Below, piece after piece: positions 50,208-58,382 of a stretch of DNA of 64,000 nucleotides (the first letter of the stretch is position 1; each line of letters starts with the position of its first letter). The DNA comes from Flavobacteriales bacterium. GTDB lineage: Bacteria > Bacteroidota > Bacteroidia > Flavobacteriales_D > Crocinitomicaceae. The stretch is from the NCBI GenBank assembly GCA_947500755.1, contig CANMTO010000002.1, forward strand, positions 85,895-149,894. Direction: 5' to 3'. Below the pieces are notes generated by a model that had not been told where the DNA came from, did not search any database, and saw only the letters and a program-made list of their open reading frames with translations. A program made the translations under genes and the position numbers.

Positions 50208-50554
50208 TTACTCCAAACGGTCCCCACCAAAGAAGCATTAGAAAAATCTTCGCCATTGATCATTGTATTTCCCGCTATACCACCTAGAAAACCTAGGGTA
50301 TCGCAATTGGAGGTGAGTACATAGGCCGGAAGATCCGCGCCGCAGGTACCTATGTTAAAAACGAATACTTGTTCTTGTTGAAAGGTATATTCATCTACCC
50401 TTGCACCTTGGTCACAACACTCATTCTGAAAGGCACTAATTTTTGAATTAATGCACTGAGAAAACGTATGTTTATCGCACTGAAAAGCCATTAAAATCAA
50501 TGCAAGGACAAAAAACAAACTAAATAGTCTTGGATAATATAATTTTCTTGACAT
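50204..50554 (-). CDS. Small Cys-rich lipoprotein (DUF6970-like)
   Basis: A 116-residue probable lipoprotein from ATG 50554, with lipobox-like MAFQC at the end of the signal peptide. Six or seven cysteines, C-I-N-S-K-I, ECCDQGA, GTCGADLPAYV and the later S-N-C-D-T-L-G-F-L-G-G-I, match a family I remember as DUF6970. The function is unknown. It overlaps the T9SS protease gene at the stop codons and is divergent from speD-speE. Confidence 0.7.
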   Translation of the reverse strand: MSRKLYYPRLFSLFFVLALILMAFQCDKHTFSQCINSKISAFQNECCDQGARVDEYTFQQEQVFVFNIGTCGADLPAYVLTSNCDTLGFLGGIAGNTMINGEDFSNASLVGTVWSN

Positions 50555-50573
50555 ATAACCGAAATTAATCATT

Positions 50574-50581
50574 TAATTTTG
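50574..50581 (+). promoter_or_regulatory. Possible -7 box TAATTTTG before speD-speE
   Basis: TAnnTTTG match 26 nt before ATG 50608, in the short divergent gap. Confidence 0.45.
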
Positions 50582-50607
50582 AAGTCGAAATTTAAAACAG
50601 AAAAAAA

Positions 50608-51891
50608 ATGAGTACAGCCCTTGGAAACCACATCTTGGTTGAATTTATGAATTGTGATCCGCACATCATGAACGATGTTGCTGCGATAGAACGCGATATG
50701 GTCGATGCTGCAAAAAAAGCGGAAGCTACCGTAATAAATTCAACATTTCACCATTTTTCACCCTATGGTGTTTCTGGAGTAGTGGTAATTCAAGAGAGCC
50801 ATTTAGCCATTCACACGTGGCCGGAATATGGATATGCCGCAGTGGATGTATTTACGTGTGGAGAGATGAATGCTTGGATTGCTTTTGACTATTTAAAGGA
50901 GAGTTTTCAGGCGAAATCGTATTCAGCCATAGAAATGAAGCGGGGTTCTGTGAACTTATTAACGCGCAACGATTTTGACATTACAACAATGCGCCAAAAG
51001 GCGAATGAATGGGTGAATCCAGGATTTTACACCAGAAATGTTTGGTTTACAGATAAAGATGAGAATCAAGCGTTATCATTAAGATTTACAGGCGATGTGT
51101 TTTACGACCACCAATCTCCGTTCCAGAGAGTCCGTATTTTGGAGTCTTACAAGTATGGCAAAATGTTAGCCTTAGACGATATGGTCATGACTACTGAAAA
51201 CGATGAATTTCATTACCATGAAATGATTTCACATCCAGCCTTATTTATGCATCCGAATCCCAAAAACGTGTTAGTGATTGGCGGTGGAGATGGCGGAACA
51301 ATTCGTGAAGTACTACGTCACCCAGGGGTTGAAACGGTTACCATGGTTGAAATTGACGGGGCGGTAATCGATGCGTGTAAAGAACATTTACCGAACATTG
51401 CAGCATCCTTTGATGATCCAAAACTTACCTTATTAGTAGACGACGGCATTTCATTCGCTCAAAATGCAGCACCAGGAACGTATGATGTGATTCTTGTAGA
51501 TGGCTCAGATCCTGTTGGTCCCGCTGAAGGTTTATTCTCTGTCTCTTTTTACACGAATTGTTACAATGCATTGAAAGCAGATGGAATATTAGTGGCTCAA
51601 GGTGAATCACCAAAATTCAATGAAAAAGCCTTTAGAGAACTGAATCATACCTTACAGGATATTTTTGGTACAGACAAGGCTCCAGTATCTTTGTTTTTTG
51701 TACCAACCTACCCTACGGGGATGTGGAGTTTCCAATACGGACTGAAAGGTAATATCCAGGGTCCAATTCATCAAAAAGATAATGAAATAGAGGACTTTGT
51801 TCGTGCCCAAGGACTACGATATTACAATTCGGCCTTGCACAATGCGAGTTTTGCATTGCCAAACTTTGTGAAAGAACTCATAAAAAAATAA
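50608..51891 (+). CDS. speE: Fused S-adenosylmethionine decarboxylase-spermidine synthase (SpeD-SpeE)
   Basis: A 427-residue protein carrying two successive steps of polyamine synthesis. Residues 1-115 are prokaryotic AdoMet decarboxylase: [11 protein letters not shown] (about 47-57) and [12 protein letters not shown] with the pyruvoyl-forming Ser64. Residues about 145-427 are spermidine synthase: [35 protein letters not shown] (from about 223), and [17 protein letters not shown] with the catalytic Asp. Autocleavage at Glu63-Ser64 would detach the N-terminal 63 residues as the beta chain while the rest stays one chain. Separate speD and speE are more usual. Confidence 0.93.
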   Translation: MSTALGNHILVEFMNCDPHIMNDVAAIERDMVDAAKKAEATVINSTFHHFSPYGVSGVVVIQESHLAIHTWPEYGYAAVDVFTCGEMNAWIAFDYLKESFQAKSYSAIEMKRGSVNLLTRNDFDITTMRQKANEWVNPGFYTRNVWFTDKDENQALSLRFTGDVFYDHQSPFQRVRILESYKYGKMLALDDMVMTTENDEFHYHEMISHPALFMHPNPKNVLVIGGGDGGTIREVLRHPGVETVTMVEIDGAVIDACKEHLPNIAASFDDPKLTLLVDDGISFAQNAAPGTYDVILVDGSDPVGPAEGLFSVSFYTNCYNALKADGILVAQGESPKFNEKAFRELNHTLQDIFGTDKAPVSLFFVPTYPTGMWSFQYGLKGNIQGPIHQKDNEIEDFVRAQGLRYYNSALHNASFALPNFVKELIKK

Positions 51892-51926
51892 CCAGCGTAA
51901 TTTACGCAACTTAAACACAGATAACA

Positions 51927-52433
51927 ATGCAAATAGCAGCAAACACAGTGGTTTCGTTAATGTATAAACTTACAAACCATACGACCGGAGAACAAATCGA
52001 AATCACCGACGAAACCAATCCGTTGGTATTTCTTTATGGAGCTGGATCTTTACTTCCAGATTTTGAGGCAAACCTGAGTGGAAAAACTACGGGCGATGCC
52101 TTTGAATTTTCGATTGAAGCGGCCAATGCTTACGGCGTGCCTTCAGAAGAAGAAATCGTAATGATTCCCAGCAATGTATTTCACGATGAACAGGGACATT
52201 TTGATACGGAAATGTTTCAAGTTGGGGCATTAATTCCAATGAGCGACGGACAAGGTCATCAAATGCGTGGAAGAATCCTTGAAATCACAGATGATGTAGT
52301 AAAAATGGATTTCAATCATCCCTTGTCGGGAACGGATTTACACTTTGAAGGGTCAATACTTGAGATTCGTGAAGCTACTGCCGATGAGATCTCACATGGC
52401 CATGCGCATGGTCCACACGGACATCAGCACTAA
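51927..52433 (+). CDS. FKBP-type peptidyl-prolyl isomerase, SlyD-like
   Basis: A 168-residue folding helper. The FKBP/SlyD signature is PLVFLYGAGSLLPDFEANLSG (split at about 32-52), the IF insert domain follows with EEEIVMIPSNVF, and the C-terminal part contains VKMDFNHPLSGTDLHF (about 128-143). The tail GHAHGPHGHQH is histidine-rich, as in metal-binding SlyD. It lies 35 nt after speD-speE on the same strand. Confidence 0.94.
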   Translation: MQIAANTVVSLMYKLTNHTTGEQIEITDETNPLVFLYGAGSLLPDFEANLSGKTTGDAFEFSIEAANAYGVPSEEEIVMIPSNVFHDEQGHFDTEMFQVGALIPMSDGQGHQMRGRILEITDDVVKMDFNHPLSGTDLHFEGSILEIREATADEISHGHAHGPHGHQH

Positions 52434-52500
52434 AATCAAATTATTTGATTGTCAATTAGTTATTTAGCTAATTTTGTGGGTATTGCAAAAAGAAAATGGG

Positions 52501-52944
52501 ATGGCTACAGTATTTGAGACTCGATTAATTGGCAACATTGGTAAGGATGCGATTGTTAAACCCATGGAGCGCGGAATCATTGCGATCAACTTTCCTGTGG
52601 CTCATAATAAAAACTGGCGGGATAAAAAAACTGGAGCTTCTAAAACAAAAACCACCTGGGTGAATTGCACCATTTGGAAGCGCGAAGGAGGCAACATGCG
52701 CATTGTAGATTTTCTTACGCGAGGTACGATGGTTGAACTAGTGGGCACCCCATACGCCAAGGGATACATCACAGACGACGGCAGTATACGCACTGAAATC
52801 AGACTTAATGTCTCCGATACAAATATTTTGCGTCCGGCACAACGCGTGGAAGGTGATTTAGACGACTTACTTGATAGCGACGATTTTTCTGCAGAGGATG
52901 AGGGTGGTTTTGACGATTTCAATATTTCAGACGAAGATTTTTGA
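52501..52944 (+). CDS. ssb: Single-stranded DNA-binding protein
   Basis: A 147-residue OB-fold protein starting MATVFETRLIGNIGKDAIVK. It has NFPVAHNKNW, TKTTWVNCTIWKREG and VEGDLDDLLDSDDF. The tail is acidic and ends SDEDF, fitting the D-D-x-P-F-type C-terminal tip that recruits repair proteins (here ...EDF). The frame is open back to 52474, but ATG 52501 gives the normal start. It binds single-stranded DNA at forks. No primosome genes are near. Confidence 0.95.
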   Translation: MATVFETRLIGNIGKDAIVKPMERGIIAINFPVAHNKNWRDKKTGASKTKTTWVNCTIWKREGGNMRIVDFLTRGTMVELVGTPYAKGYITDDGSIRTEIRLNVSDTNILRPAQRVEGDLDDLLDSDDFSAEDEGGFDDFNISDEDF

Positions 52945-52963
52945 AATTTTCTAATTATTGGGA

Positions 52964-52993
52964 TTGCAAAAGTTAGAAAAGTTTCTATCTTTG
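52964..52993 (+). promoter_or_regulatory. Promoter of structured leader/tRNA-Asn (TTG-N19-TATCTTTG)
   Basis: TTG at 52964-52966 and TATCTTTG at 52986-52993 are 19 nt apart, the best -33/-7 match in the window. Confidence 0.75.
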
Positions 52994-53003
52994 CATCCAC
53001 AAA

Positions 53004-53106
53004 ATTCCTCCTTAGTCGTGACGAAGCTTCGCTTGTCATGATGCCGACCGGAAGCGTCGGCACTCAGTTGGACAACTGATTATAAGGTAGCAACATAATA
53101 GGACAT
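53004..53106 (+). ncRNA. Structured leader before tRNA-Asn, possible dispersed repeat
   Basis: About 100 nt between the tRNA promoter and the tRNA contain several hairpins. TGCCGAC-CGGAAGC-GTCGGCA (53042-53062) is a perfect 7-bp stem. TCAGTT-GGAC-AACTGA (53064-53079) is a 6-bp stem. The palindrome CGAAGCTTCG lies at 53022-53031. The 12-mer ATTCCTCCTTAG at 53004-53015 is repeated at the tRNA 5' end (53105-53116). It may be a transcribed leader, a small RNA, or an inserted intergenic repeat. Confidence 0.4.
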
Positions 53107-53180
53107 TCCTCCTTAGCTCAGTTGGTTAGAGCATCTGACTGTTAATCAGAGGGTCTCAGGTTCAAGTCCTGAAGGGGGAG
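53107..53180 (+). tRNA. tRNA-Asn (anticodon GTT)
   Basis: A 74-nt cloverleaf. The acceptor stem TCCTCCT pairs with AGGGGGA, with discriminator G. The D arm contains AGTTGGTTA, and the anticodon arm TCTGA-CTGTTAA-TCAGA has GTT at 53141-53143. The T arm is TCAGG-TTCAAGT-CCTGA. No CCA is encoded. A strong promoter lies 114 nt upstream and a terminator 3 nt downstream. Confidence 0.97.
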
Positions 53181-53182
53181 CG

Positions 53183-53214
53183 AAAAAGCCATCAGAAATG
53201 ATGGCTTTTTGTTT
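53183..53214 (+). terminator. Terminator after tRNA-Asn
   Basis: AAAAAGCCATCA-GAAA-TGATGGCTTTTT: 12-bp stem with GAAA tetraloop and T-run. Confidence 0.9.
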
Positions 53215-53550
53215 AATCCACCACCTGTTAAAACGTTACGAATCAAATTTAGTTAATTGCATAAATCAATAAGAGGCTTAGTTATAGACTATTATAAAAC
53301 TAAATTCGGATTACTTTATCACTCATTTTTGAGGAATTATTTTCATACGTTCAATAAACTTTAGTAGGAAGAAACGAAACGCGAACTTCAAATCGGACAA
53401 ACATTATGTTTTTATGTGTTATAATAAATATATATTTGTATTTAGGTCATTAAAAAATAGAAATCGTTATTTTAATTCAAACACTATTTTTTTGTTTATT
53501 TTTAAATAGAGATTACTAAAACTAAAATTTAACTTAATTAAAAAGACAAC
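53215..53550 (+). other. AT-rich intergenic region, probable promoter of SPFH operon
   Basis: No credible reading frame or RNA was seen in these 336 nt. Two possible -7 boxes are TATATTTG at 53431-53438 and TATTTTTA at 53497-53504. The former would give a leader of over 100 nt. Confidence 0.4.
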
Positions 53551-54834
53551 ATGGGATTTATTAAAGCATTTGCTGGGGCATTAGGTGGTACATTCGCAGA
53601 TCAATGGAAGGATTTTTATATTCCAAATTCGAATATTTCTGGAACAGTTGCCCTTACCGAAGCTGTACCTCAAGGACAAAATGCTCAAAGGGGTTCAAAT
53701 ACCAAAGGTTCAACCAATATTATTTCAAACGGCAGCAAGATAATTGTGCCAGAGGGAATGGCTTTATTAACCTTTCAGGATGGGGCTTTAACAGGCTTTA
53801 TTGCTGAACCTGGAGGCTTTGAATATCGTTCTGATGACATCAATTCAAAATCTTTTTTTGCGGGAGACGAAGTTATGGCTTCAATAACTAGCTCAACGTG
53901 GGAAAGATTTAAATTCGGTGGTCAACCTGGCAGTCAACAATTAGCTTACTACGTTAATTTAAAAGAAATTCCGAACAATAGATTTGGGACTCAGTCTGAA
54001 ATTTATTGGGATGATGCATACCTCGGTGCACAAGTTGGTGCATTAACGCGAGGAACATACACGTTAAAAATCGTGGATCCCATCTTATTTGTAAAGAATT
54101 TTGTACCTACTCAATATGTACAGCCCAATGGACCAAGTTTCGATTTTGCTGATTTAAACAATGATGCAGGTGTCCAATTATTTAATGAAGTAGTGAGTAG
54201 TTTATCTCAGGCATTCTCCTTGTACACTAATGACCCGAGTAAAGGAAACCGTATTACAAAAATTCAAGCCGATCAAATTGGATTTGCTCAATCACTTTCT
54301 CATGCCGTTGAAGATGGCTATCGTTGGAGAGTTGATCGGGGGCTAGAAATTATTAAAGTTGCAATTGTCGCAATTGAATACGATGAAGACACCAAAAATT
54401 TATTGAGCGATGTTAAAAAAGCGGATGCTCTTTCTGGATCTAGAGGAAATTCCTTCATGCAACAATCCTTTGCGCGTGGAATGGAATCTGCAGGAGAAAA
54501 TGGAGGCGGTGGTTCTGGCATTGCTTTTATGGGAATGGGTATGGATGCTGCAGGAAATATGATGAGGGCAACTCAACAACAACAAGTTCAAAATTCCCCA
54601 GCGAATCAAACTCCACCACCTGTGCCAAATCAACAAATGTTCCATGCCATACTTGATGGAATTCAGCAAGGACCAATGCCGATTGCTCAAATTCAAGAAT
54701 TAATACAAAGCTCCAAGATTACACCTCAAACAATGGTGTGGTCCCCGGGAATGCCCTCTTGGGTTGCCGCCAATTCAATTGTTGAGTTTCAACAGTTTTT
54801 TGGGGCAATTCCGCCACCTCCCCCAACAATGTAA
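53551..54834 (+). CDS. SPFH-domain protein with C-terminal GYF_2 domain (YdjI-like)
   Basis: A 427-residue protein. The first 290 residues are an SPFH/band-7-like 'virion core protein' domain. This includes GSKIIVPEGMALLTFQDGAL (about 55-80), the F-K-F-G-G-Q-P-G-S-Q-Q strand and ALTRGTYTLKI. A flexible Gly/Gln linker (about 300-360) leads to a GYF_2 module (AILDGIQQGPMPIAQIQEL, then VWSPGMPSWV, about 365-420) that normally binds proline-rich peptides. The C-terminus ends in a PPPPP run. No N-terminal membrane helix is present, so it may associate peripherally. The zinc-ribbon gene starts 13 nt after its stop. The pair resembles Bacillus subtilis YdjI and YdjG; PspA is absent. Confidence 0.87.
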   Translation: MGFIKAFAGALGGTFADQWKDFYIPNSNISGTVALTEAVPQGQNAQRGSNTKGSTNIISNGSKIIVPEGMALLTFQDGALTGFIAEPGGFEYRSDDINSKSFFAGDEVMASITSSTWERFKFGGQPGSQQLAYYVNLKEIPNNRFGTQSEIYWDDAYLGAQVGALTRGTYTLKIVDPILFVKNFVPTQYVQPNGPSFDFADLNNDAGVQLFNEVVSSLSQAFSLYTNDPSKGNRITKIQADQIGFAQSLSHAVEDGYRWRVDRGLEIIKVAIVAIEYDEDTKNLLSDVKKADALSGSRGNSFMQQSFARGMESAGENGGGGSGIAFMGMGMDAAGNMMRATQQQQVQNSPANQTPPPVPNQQMFHAILDGIQQGPMPIAQIQELIQSSKITPQTMVWSPGMPSWVAANSIVEFQQFFGAIPPPPPTM

Positions 54835-54847
54835 CTTACAAGAACTC

Positions 54848-56212
54848 GTGGAAAATACCGATATAGATAAAATTGCAGGACAAAATAAATGTGTTAAGTG
54901 CGGTGCTACTGACATTTCCCCGAATATAGAAAATGGGTTATTGCGCTGTAATTATTGCCGCCATGAATTTGATGGCAAAGTACATTTAGACGAAGATATC
55001 AATCAGCTCGATGGAATTAAAATAAGTTCAGGGGCCTCTCAGATTCAGAGTGAAAGTCATGATGAACTAACCTTGAAATGTGATAGTTGCGCCGCTGAAG
55101 TTGTAATCAATACTAACGAAGTCAAACAAGCAAGGTGTCACTGGTGTAGAAATACCCTCTCAATTCAACACCAAATACCTAATGGAGCAATTCCTGATGT
55201 TGTTTTACCCTTTAAGCTACCCAAAGAAACAGCAAAAGATATTATTCAAAAATTTGTCACTGAAAGGCAATTTTATGCGCATCCAAGGTTTAAAAAGGAA
55301 TTTGAAATAGACAACATTTTCGGTATTTATTTACCTTATGTAATCATTGATGTAAACGCACATTCAACATTTATTGGTCAGGGCGAAGTATTAATCCGAC
55401 AATACACGGTTGGTTCAGGAGATGACGAAGAAACTAATTATGATGCTGAATTGTATGACATCGAAAGAGAGGCTGACATCATAATAGACGATTTAATCAT
55501 GGAATCGAATACGGATAAACGTCAAAACAAAAACAGTAATAAAACAAATAATATCATTAATTCCATTTTGCCTTTTGATACTGAAAATTGCGTTAAATGG
55601 GATGCAAATTATTTACAAGGATTTTCCTCGGAAAGAAGAGATTCAGAAGTTGAAACATTAAAATCAAATTTTGAAGCTCAAGTTAAGGACATCACTAGAC
55701 ATAAAATGAATGAAACCCTTTCAAAATACAATAGAGGTGTAAGATGGAAAAGTGAAAACACTACGATAAAAGGCGAGTCCTGGAAAACGGCCTATTTGCC
55801 CATTTGGCTCTATAGCTATCATGAAAAATCAAAAAATGAATTACATTATATCGCTGTTAATGCAAGAACAAAAGAACGAATGGGGAGTATTCCAATTTAT
55901 TTTTCTAAACTAATACTAATCTCAGCAATCATTGAATTTTTTAGTTTTATTCTTTGGATTGTCATTCAACCATTTGTCGATTCTAAAAATGAATTCAGCT
56001 GGTTATTAATGTCTGCTGGTTTTATTAACTATTTTATAGTATATAATAGATATCGAAATCGTAGTGCTAGACATTATCATGAAAAGGAAACTAAAGTCGA
56101 ATTGAATAATTTGCGCGTTGTAGACACTTATAATAAAAAAGAAACAGGTTTATCCAATAGTAGAATTGCTGGTGAGAATGGCAATGCTGTTAAAGGGAAT
56201 TTATTTAAGTGA
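54848..56212 (+). CDS. Zinc-ribbon membrane protein (YdjG-like)
   Basis: About 454 residues from GTG 54848; no in-frame ATG lies further upstream, and 54764 (TTG) would sit wholly inside the SPFH gene. Two zinc ribbons are at the N-terminus: C-V-K-C-G-A...C-N-Y-C (about 14-37) and C-D-S-C-A-A...C-H-W-C (about 75-100). A long middle part (FKLPKETAKDIIQKFVTER) is followed by two membrane helices (about 355-400) and a basic tail. It can be misread as a primosomal helicase on the strength of the zinc ribbons; no helicase motifs are present. The partner is probably the SPFH-GYF protein encoded just upstream. Confidence 0.75.
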   Translation: MENTDIDKIAGQNKCVKCGATDISPNIENGLLRCNYCRHEFDGKVHLDEDINQLDGIKISSGASQIQSESHDELTLKCDSCAAEVVINTNEVKQARCHWCRNTLSIQHQIPNGAIPDVVLPFKLPKETAKDIIQKFVTERQFYAHPRFKKEFEIDNIFGIYLPYVIIDVNAHSTFIGQGEVLIRQYTVGSGDDEETNYDAELYDIEREADIIIDDLIMESNTDKRQNKNSNKTNNIINSILPFDTENCVKWDANYLQGFSSERRDSEVETLKSNFEAQVKDITRHKMNETLSKYNRGVRWKSENTTIKGESWKTAYLPIWLYSYHEKSKNELHYIAVNARTKERMGSIPIYFSKLILISAIIEFFSFILWIVIQPFVDSKNEFSWLLMSAGFINYFIVYNRYRNRSARHYHEKETKVELNNLRVVDTYNKKETGLSNSRIAGENGNAVKGNLFK

Positions 56213-56451
56213 ATCAAGTTTACCAAGGGGTGCGGTAACAACGTAGAAATCACCGTGGGTTAGCGTCTCGTATTCTTATGCCGCATTATTTCGAAAAGTA
56301 GTAGATACTCACGAAAATTCGATACGCAAGGTAGACGCCCATTACGGACCATATCCACCACCTGTTTTTCATGTACCAATCCATTTTCTTGAGACTAAAT
56401 AATTTAATTCAAAGCTAATCATTAAGTTTAAATTTATTATAAATATATCTC

Positions 56452-56781
56452 ATGATTCATTGGCACACTCCTACTCCACCGGAAGCACCTTTTTATGCTT
56501 CCATTTTCAATTACTACTTAGCAGATAACCTTGACGGATATCAAGCCTACGATGAACAAACGCTTGAGCTTGTGAAGGAAATGCCCGGTTATTTGGGGTA
56601 TGAGAGTATGAAGCAGGACGGACGCGGCATGTTCATTAGTTATTGGAAGGATATGGCATCGATTCGAGGGTGGGCCACCCACCCCATCCATGAAGAAGCC
56701 AAAGCCCTGGGAATTGCGCATTGGTATCATTCCTACACCAGCATGATTGCCGAAGTTGCGCGATTTCATGAGAAAAAATAA
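56452..56781 (+). CDS. Antibiotic biosynthesis monooxygenase (ABM)-like protein
   Basis: A 109-residue dimeric alpha/beta-barrel protein: MPGYLGYESM, the G-M-F-I-S-Y-W-K-D strand (about 62-70), and IRGWATHPIHEEAKALGIAHWY (about 73-94), which carry the family's W-x-x-x-H pattern. Homologues cut quinones or haem; no metal site can be proven. Copy 3 of the palindromic repeat follows 6 nt after the stop, and it is convergent with the BtuG-like gene. Confidence 0.78.
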   Translation: MIHWHTPTPPEAPFYASIFNYYLADNLDGYQAYDEQTLELVKEMPGYLGYESMKQDGRGMFISYWKDMASIRGWATHPIHEEAKALGIAHWYHSYTSMIAEVARFHEKK

Positions 56782-56787
56782 GATGTT

Positions 56788-56804
56788 CGACTCCGAGGGA
56801 GTCG
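56788..56804. repeat. Intergenic palindromic repeat, copy 3
   Basis: CGACTCCGAGGGAGTCG: same 7-bp arms as copies at 34964 and 35017 with GAG instead of GAT in the centre. Located 6 nt after a stop codon. Confidence 0.7.
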
Positions 56805-56812
56805 AGGGAAAA

Positions 56813-56836
56813 TAAAAAAAGCGGCCTAAGCCGCTT
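56813..56836 (-). terminator. Terminator of the BtuG-like gene
   Basis: On the minus strand AAGCGGC-TTAG-GCCGCTT is followed by seven T residues. Confidence 0.85.
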
Positions 56837-56861
56837 CGTATATTAGTTATGATCGCAAGAA

Positions 56862-58109
56862 TTAATTCTTGATCAAGGTCGTTTGTTGTCCGTTCACCGA
56901 AATCACATACATTCCTTGGGAAAGGGAACTGATATTTACCGTTTGGGCATTACTCGATAAGAGTAAGGTACCGTCCAACGCATAAACCAACTTTTCTCCA
57001 GCTTGATTTACCGTTACCACTTCATTCGCTGGGTTTGGATACAAGGTCAAGGCCTCCGGTAACTCAGTTAATCCTACGCTAGGACGCACATCGAATACTA
57101 CTGTCCCTGGCGAAGTGCTTACTGCAAATTGACTGATCTCGGTATTGGTTCCGTCGAAAATATGTACCGTTCCGAAGGAGAAGAAATCTGTTTCTGAACA
57201 ATAGAAATTACTGCTTACTGGTTCTTGTGCCAACTCGTAATAAGTTGTTTGGTGTCCCACCACTGGTCCGGTGGTGTTCATTACACTTAAATCAAATGCA
57301 TTCAGGGTGGTTTCCATAGAAATTTGATACACTAATTGATCATCGCGCAAGGCAGAAGTTCCGCAGCCAGTGCCTGCATTCGCCAAATTCACCGTATTAG
57401 CGACTCCGGAAACCAATGAAATTTCTGATACAGAAGAACCACTCCAATCTTTATTATTTACCGTATATAACTTTCCGTTGTATACCATTAAATTGTCAGG
57501 GTTTTTACCATCCGGACCTAAATCAATCTCGTTACCGTAAGTAAGTGTTGTCAAATCCAGTGCGCCAACAATCCCTTTTTCATTTCCCCACTCGTAGCCA
57601 TTATTCACGGCGATGTAGGCGTTATCTCCGATGATTGCGATATTTTGTGCAGCCCACTTAGGTCCGGTCACGGTATCAATTGCTTGAATCAACTGCAAGG
57701 ATGTCGCATCGTACACGTGCACGTAGGAATCATACGTTGTTAGATATTCACCCCGCGTTGCGATTAGCTTCCCTTGACTGACGGCTAAGTTTCTTACGCC
57801 GGGACAATTAACTTCAGCGATTACTTGGTGTCCATTCAAATCATACTTCAATATTTTAGAATCTGCAGCCACATAGTACGCATTCCCGTCGATAACAAGG
57901 TCGGAAGCAAAACGCATATTACTTATGGTGCTCACTTCCTGATAGGTTTGCGTAGAGGGATTATAGGAACCCACGGTAACTGGGGTAACTATAGTGGCCG
58001 AGTTGTAATCATAATACCCCTCATTCAAGATTAATACTTGATGCAAATAACTCTGTGCTTGCATCGACACAATTAGGCCAAGGCCAATCGTTAATAATAC
58101 CTTTTTCAT
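56862..58109 (-). CDS. YncE/DUF5074-like beta-propeller with T9SS type A sorting domain (BtuG-like)
   Basis: A 415-residue exported protein. The signal peptide ends MQA-QS. The mature part begins with VLILNEGYYDYNSATI, as in DUF5074/YncE proteins, and continues as beta-propeller blades (YNPSTQTY, VHVYDATSLQLIQAI, GALDLTTLTYG, KNPDNLMVYNGKLYTVN). The last 65 residues (LYPNPANEVV, SLSQGMYVISV) are a T9SS type A sorting domain. A cobalamin riboswitch stands upstream. BtuG of Bacteroides is a surface beta-propeller lipoprotein that binds cobalamin and works with BtuB; here surface delivery would use T9SS. No BtuB is adjacent, so B12 binding is an inference from riboswitch plus fold. Confidence 0.85.
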   Translation of the reverse strand: MKKVLLTIGLGLIVSMQAQSYLHQVLILNEGYYDYNSATIVTPVTVGSYNPSTQTYQEVSTISNMRFASDLVIDGNAYYVAADSKILKYDLNGHQVIAEVNCPGVRNLAVSQGKLIATRGEYLTTYDSYVHVYDATSLQLIQAIDTVTGPKWAAQNIAIIGDNAYIAVNNGYEWGNEKGIVGALDLTTLTYGNEIDLGPDGKNPDNLMVYNGKLYTVNNKDWSGSSVSEISLVSGVANTVNLANAGTGCGTSALRDDQLVYQISMETTLNAFDLSVMNTTGPVVGHQTTYYELAQEPVSSNFYCSETDFFSFGTVHIFDGTNTEISQFAVSTSPGTVVFDVRPSVGLTELPEALTLYPNPANEVVTVNQAGEKLVYALDGTLLLSSNAQTVNISSLSQGMYVISVNGQQTTLIKN

Positions 58110-58152
58110 TCGTTCTGTTTTTAAAAAATTTATACACTAAAAACAAGAAGAT

Positions 58153-58200
58153 TAAAAAAGAGGGATTCGAGCAGGTGCAACTCAACCTACGACCGAGTCC
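58153..58200 (-). terminator. Riboswitch expression-platform terminator
   Basis: On the minus strand a stem GGACTCG/CGAATCC (one C-A mismatch) encloses GTAGGT/ACCTGC (one G-U) around TGAGTTGC and is followed by CTCTTTTTTAA. It lies between the cobalamin aptamer and the coding region. Confidence 0.6.
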
Positions 58201-58229
58201 GACTTTATTCTGAAGTCTTCTCTCTGCTC

Positions 58230-58372
58230 AAAGGCAAGTCTTCTGGCTTACACCAACGCTGGTTACCTTCCCGTTTTCACAGTGGTTATCAACCGCTTAC
58301 AGTGCTTACAGCTGCAGATACAGCTCCGGATTTACACCGGATTCCTTTTTAATTCCGCGTTAACGGAAACCA
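58230..58372 (-). promoter_or_regulatory. Cobalamin (B12) riboswitch
   Basis: Minus-strand aptamer with the conserved core: GGAATCCGGTGTAAATCC (58328-58345), CTGTATCTGCAGCTGTAAGC (about 58302-58323), then CCACTGTGAAAACGGGAAGG, and the B12-box end GCCAGAAGACTTGCC (58233-58247). It lies 120 nt before the BtuG-like gene. Binding of adenosylcobalamin normally represses expression. Confidence 0.93.
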
Positions 58373-58382
58373 AAGAACAGAA

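Noticed and set aside
53215..53550. Small RNA or hidden gene in the AT-rich gap
   Set aside because: No open frame of note and no stable hairpin; best read as promoter region.
54764..54847. Longer start (TTG 54764) for the zinc-ribbon protein
   Set aside because: The extra part is entirely inside the SPFH/GYF coding region and is not protein-like; GTG 54848 follows the stop closely.
54848..56212. Reading the zinc-ribbon protein as primosomal helicase PriA
   Set aside because: Only the zinc ribbons are similar; no Walker or helicase motifs, and there are two membrane helices.
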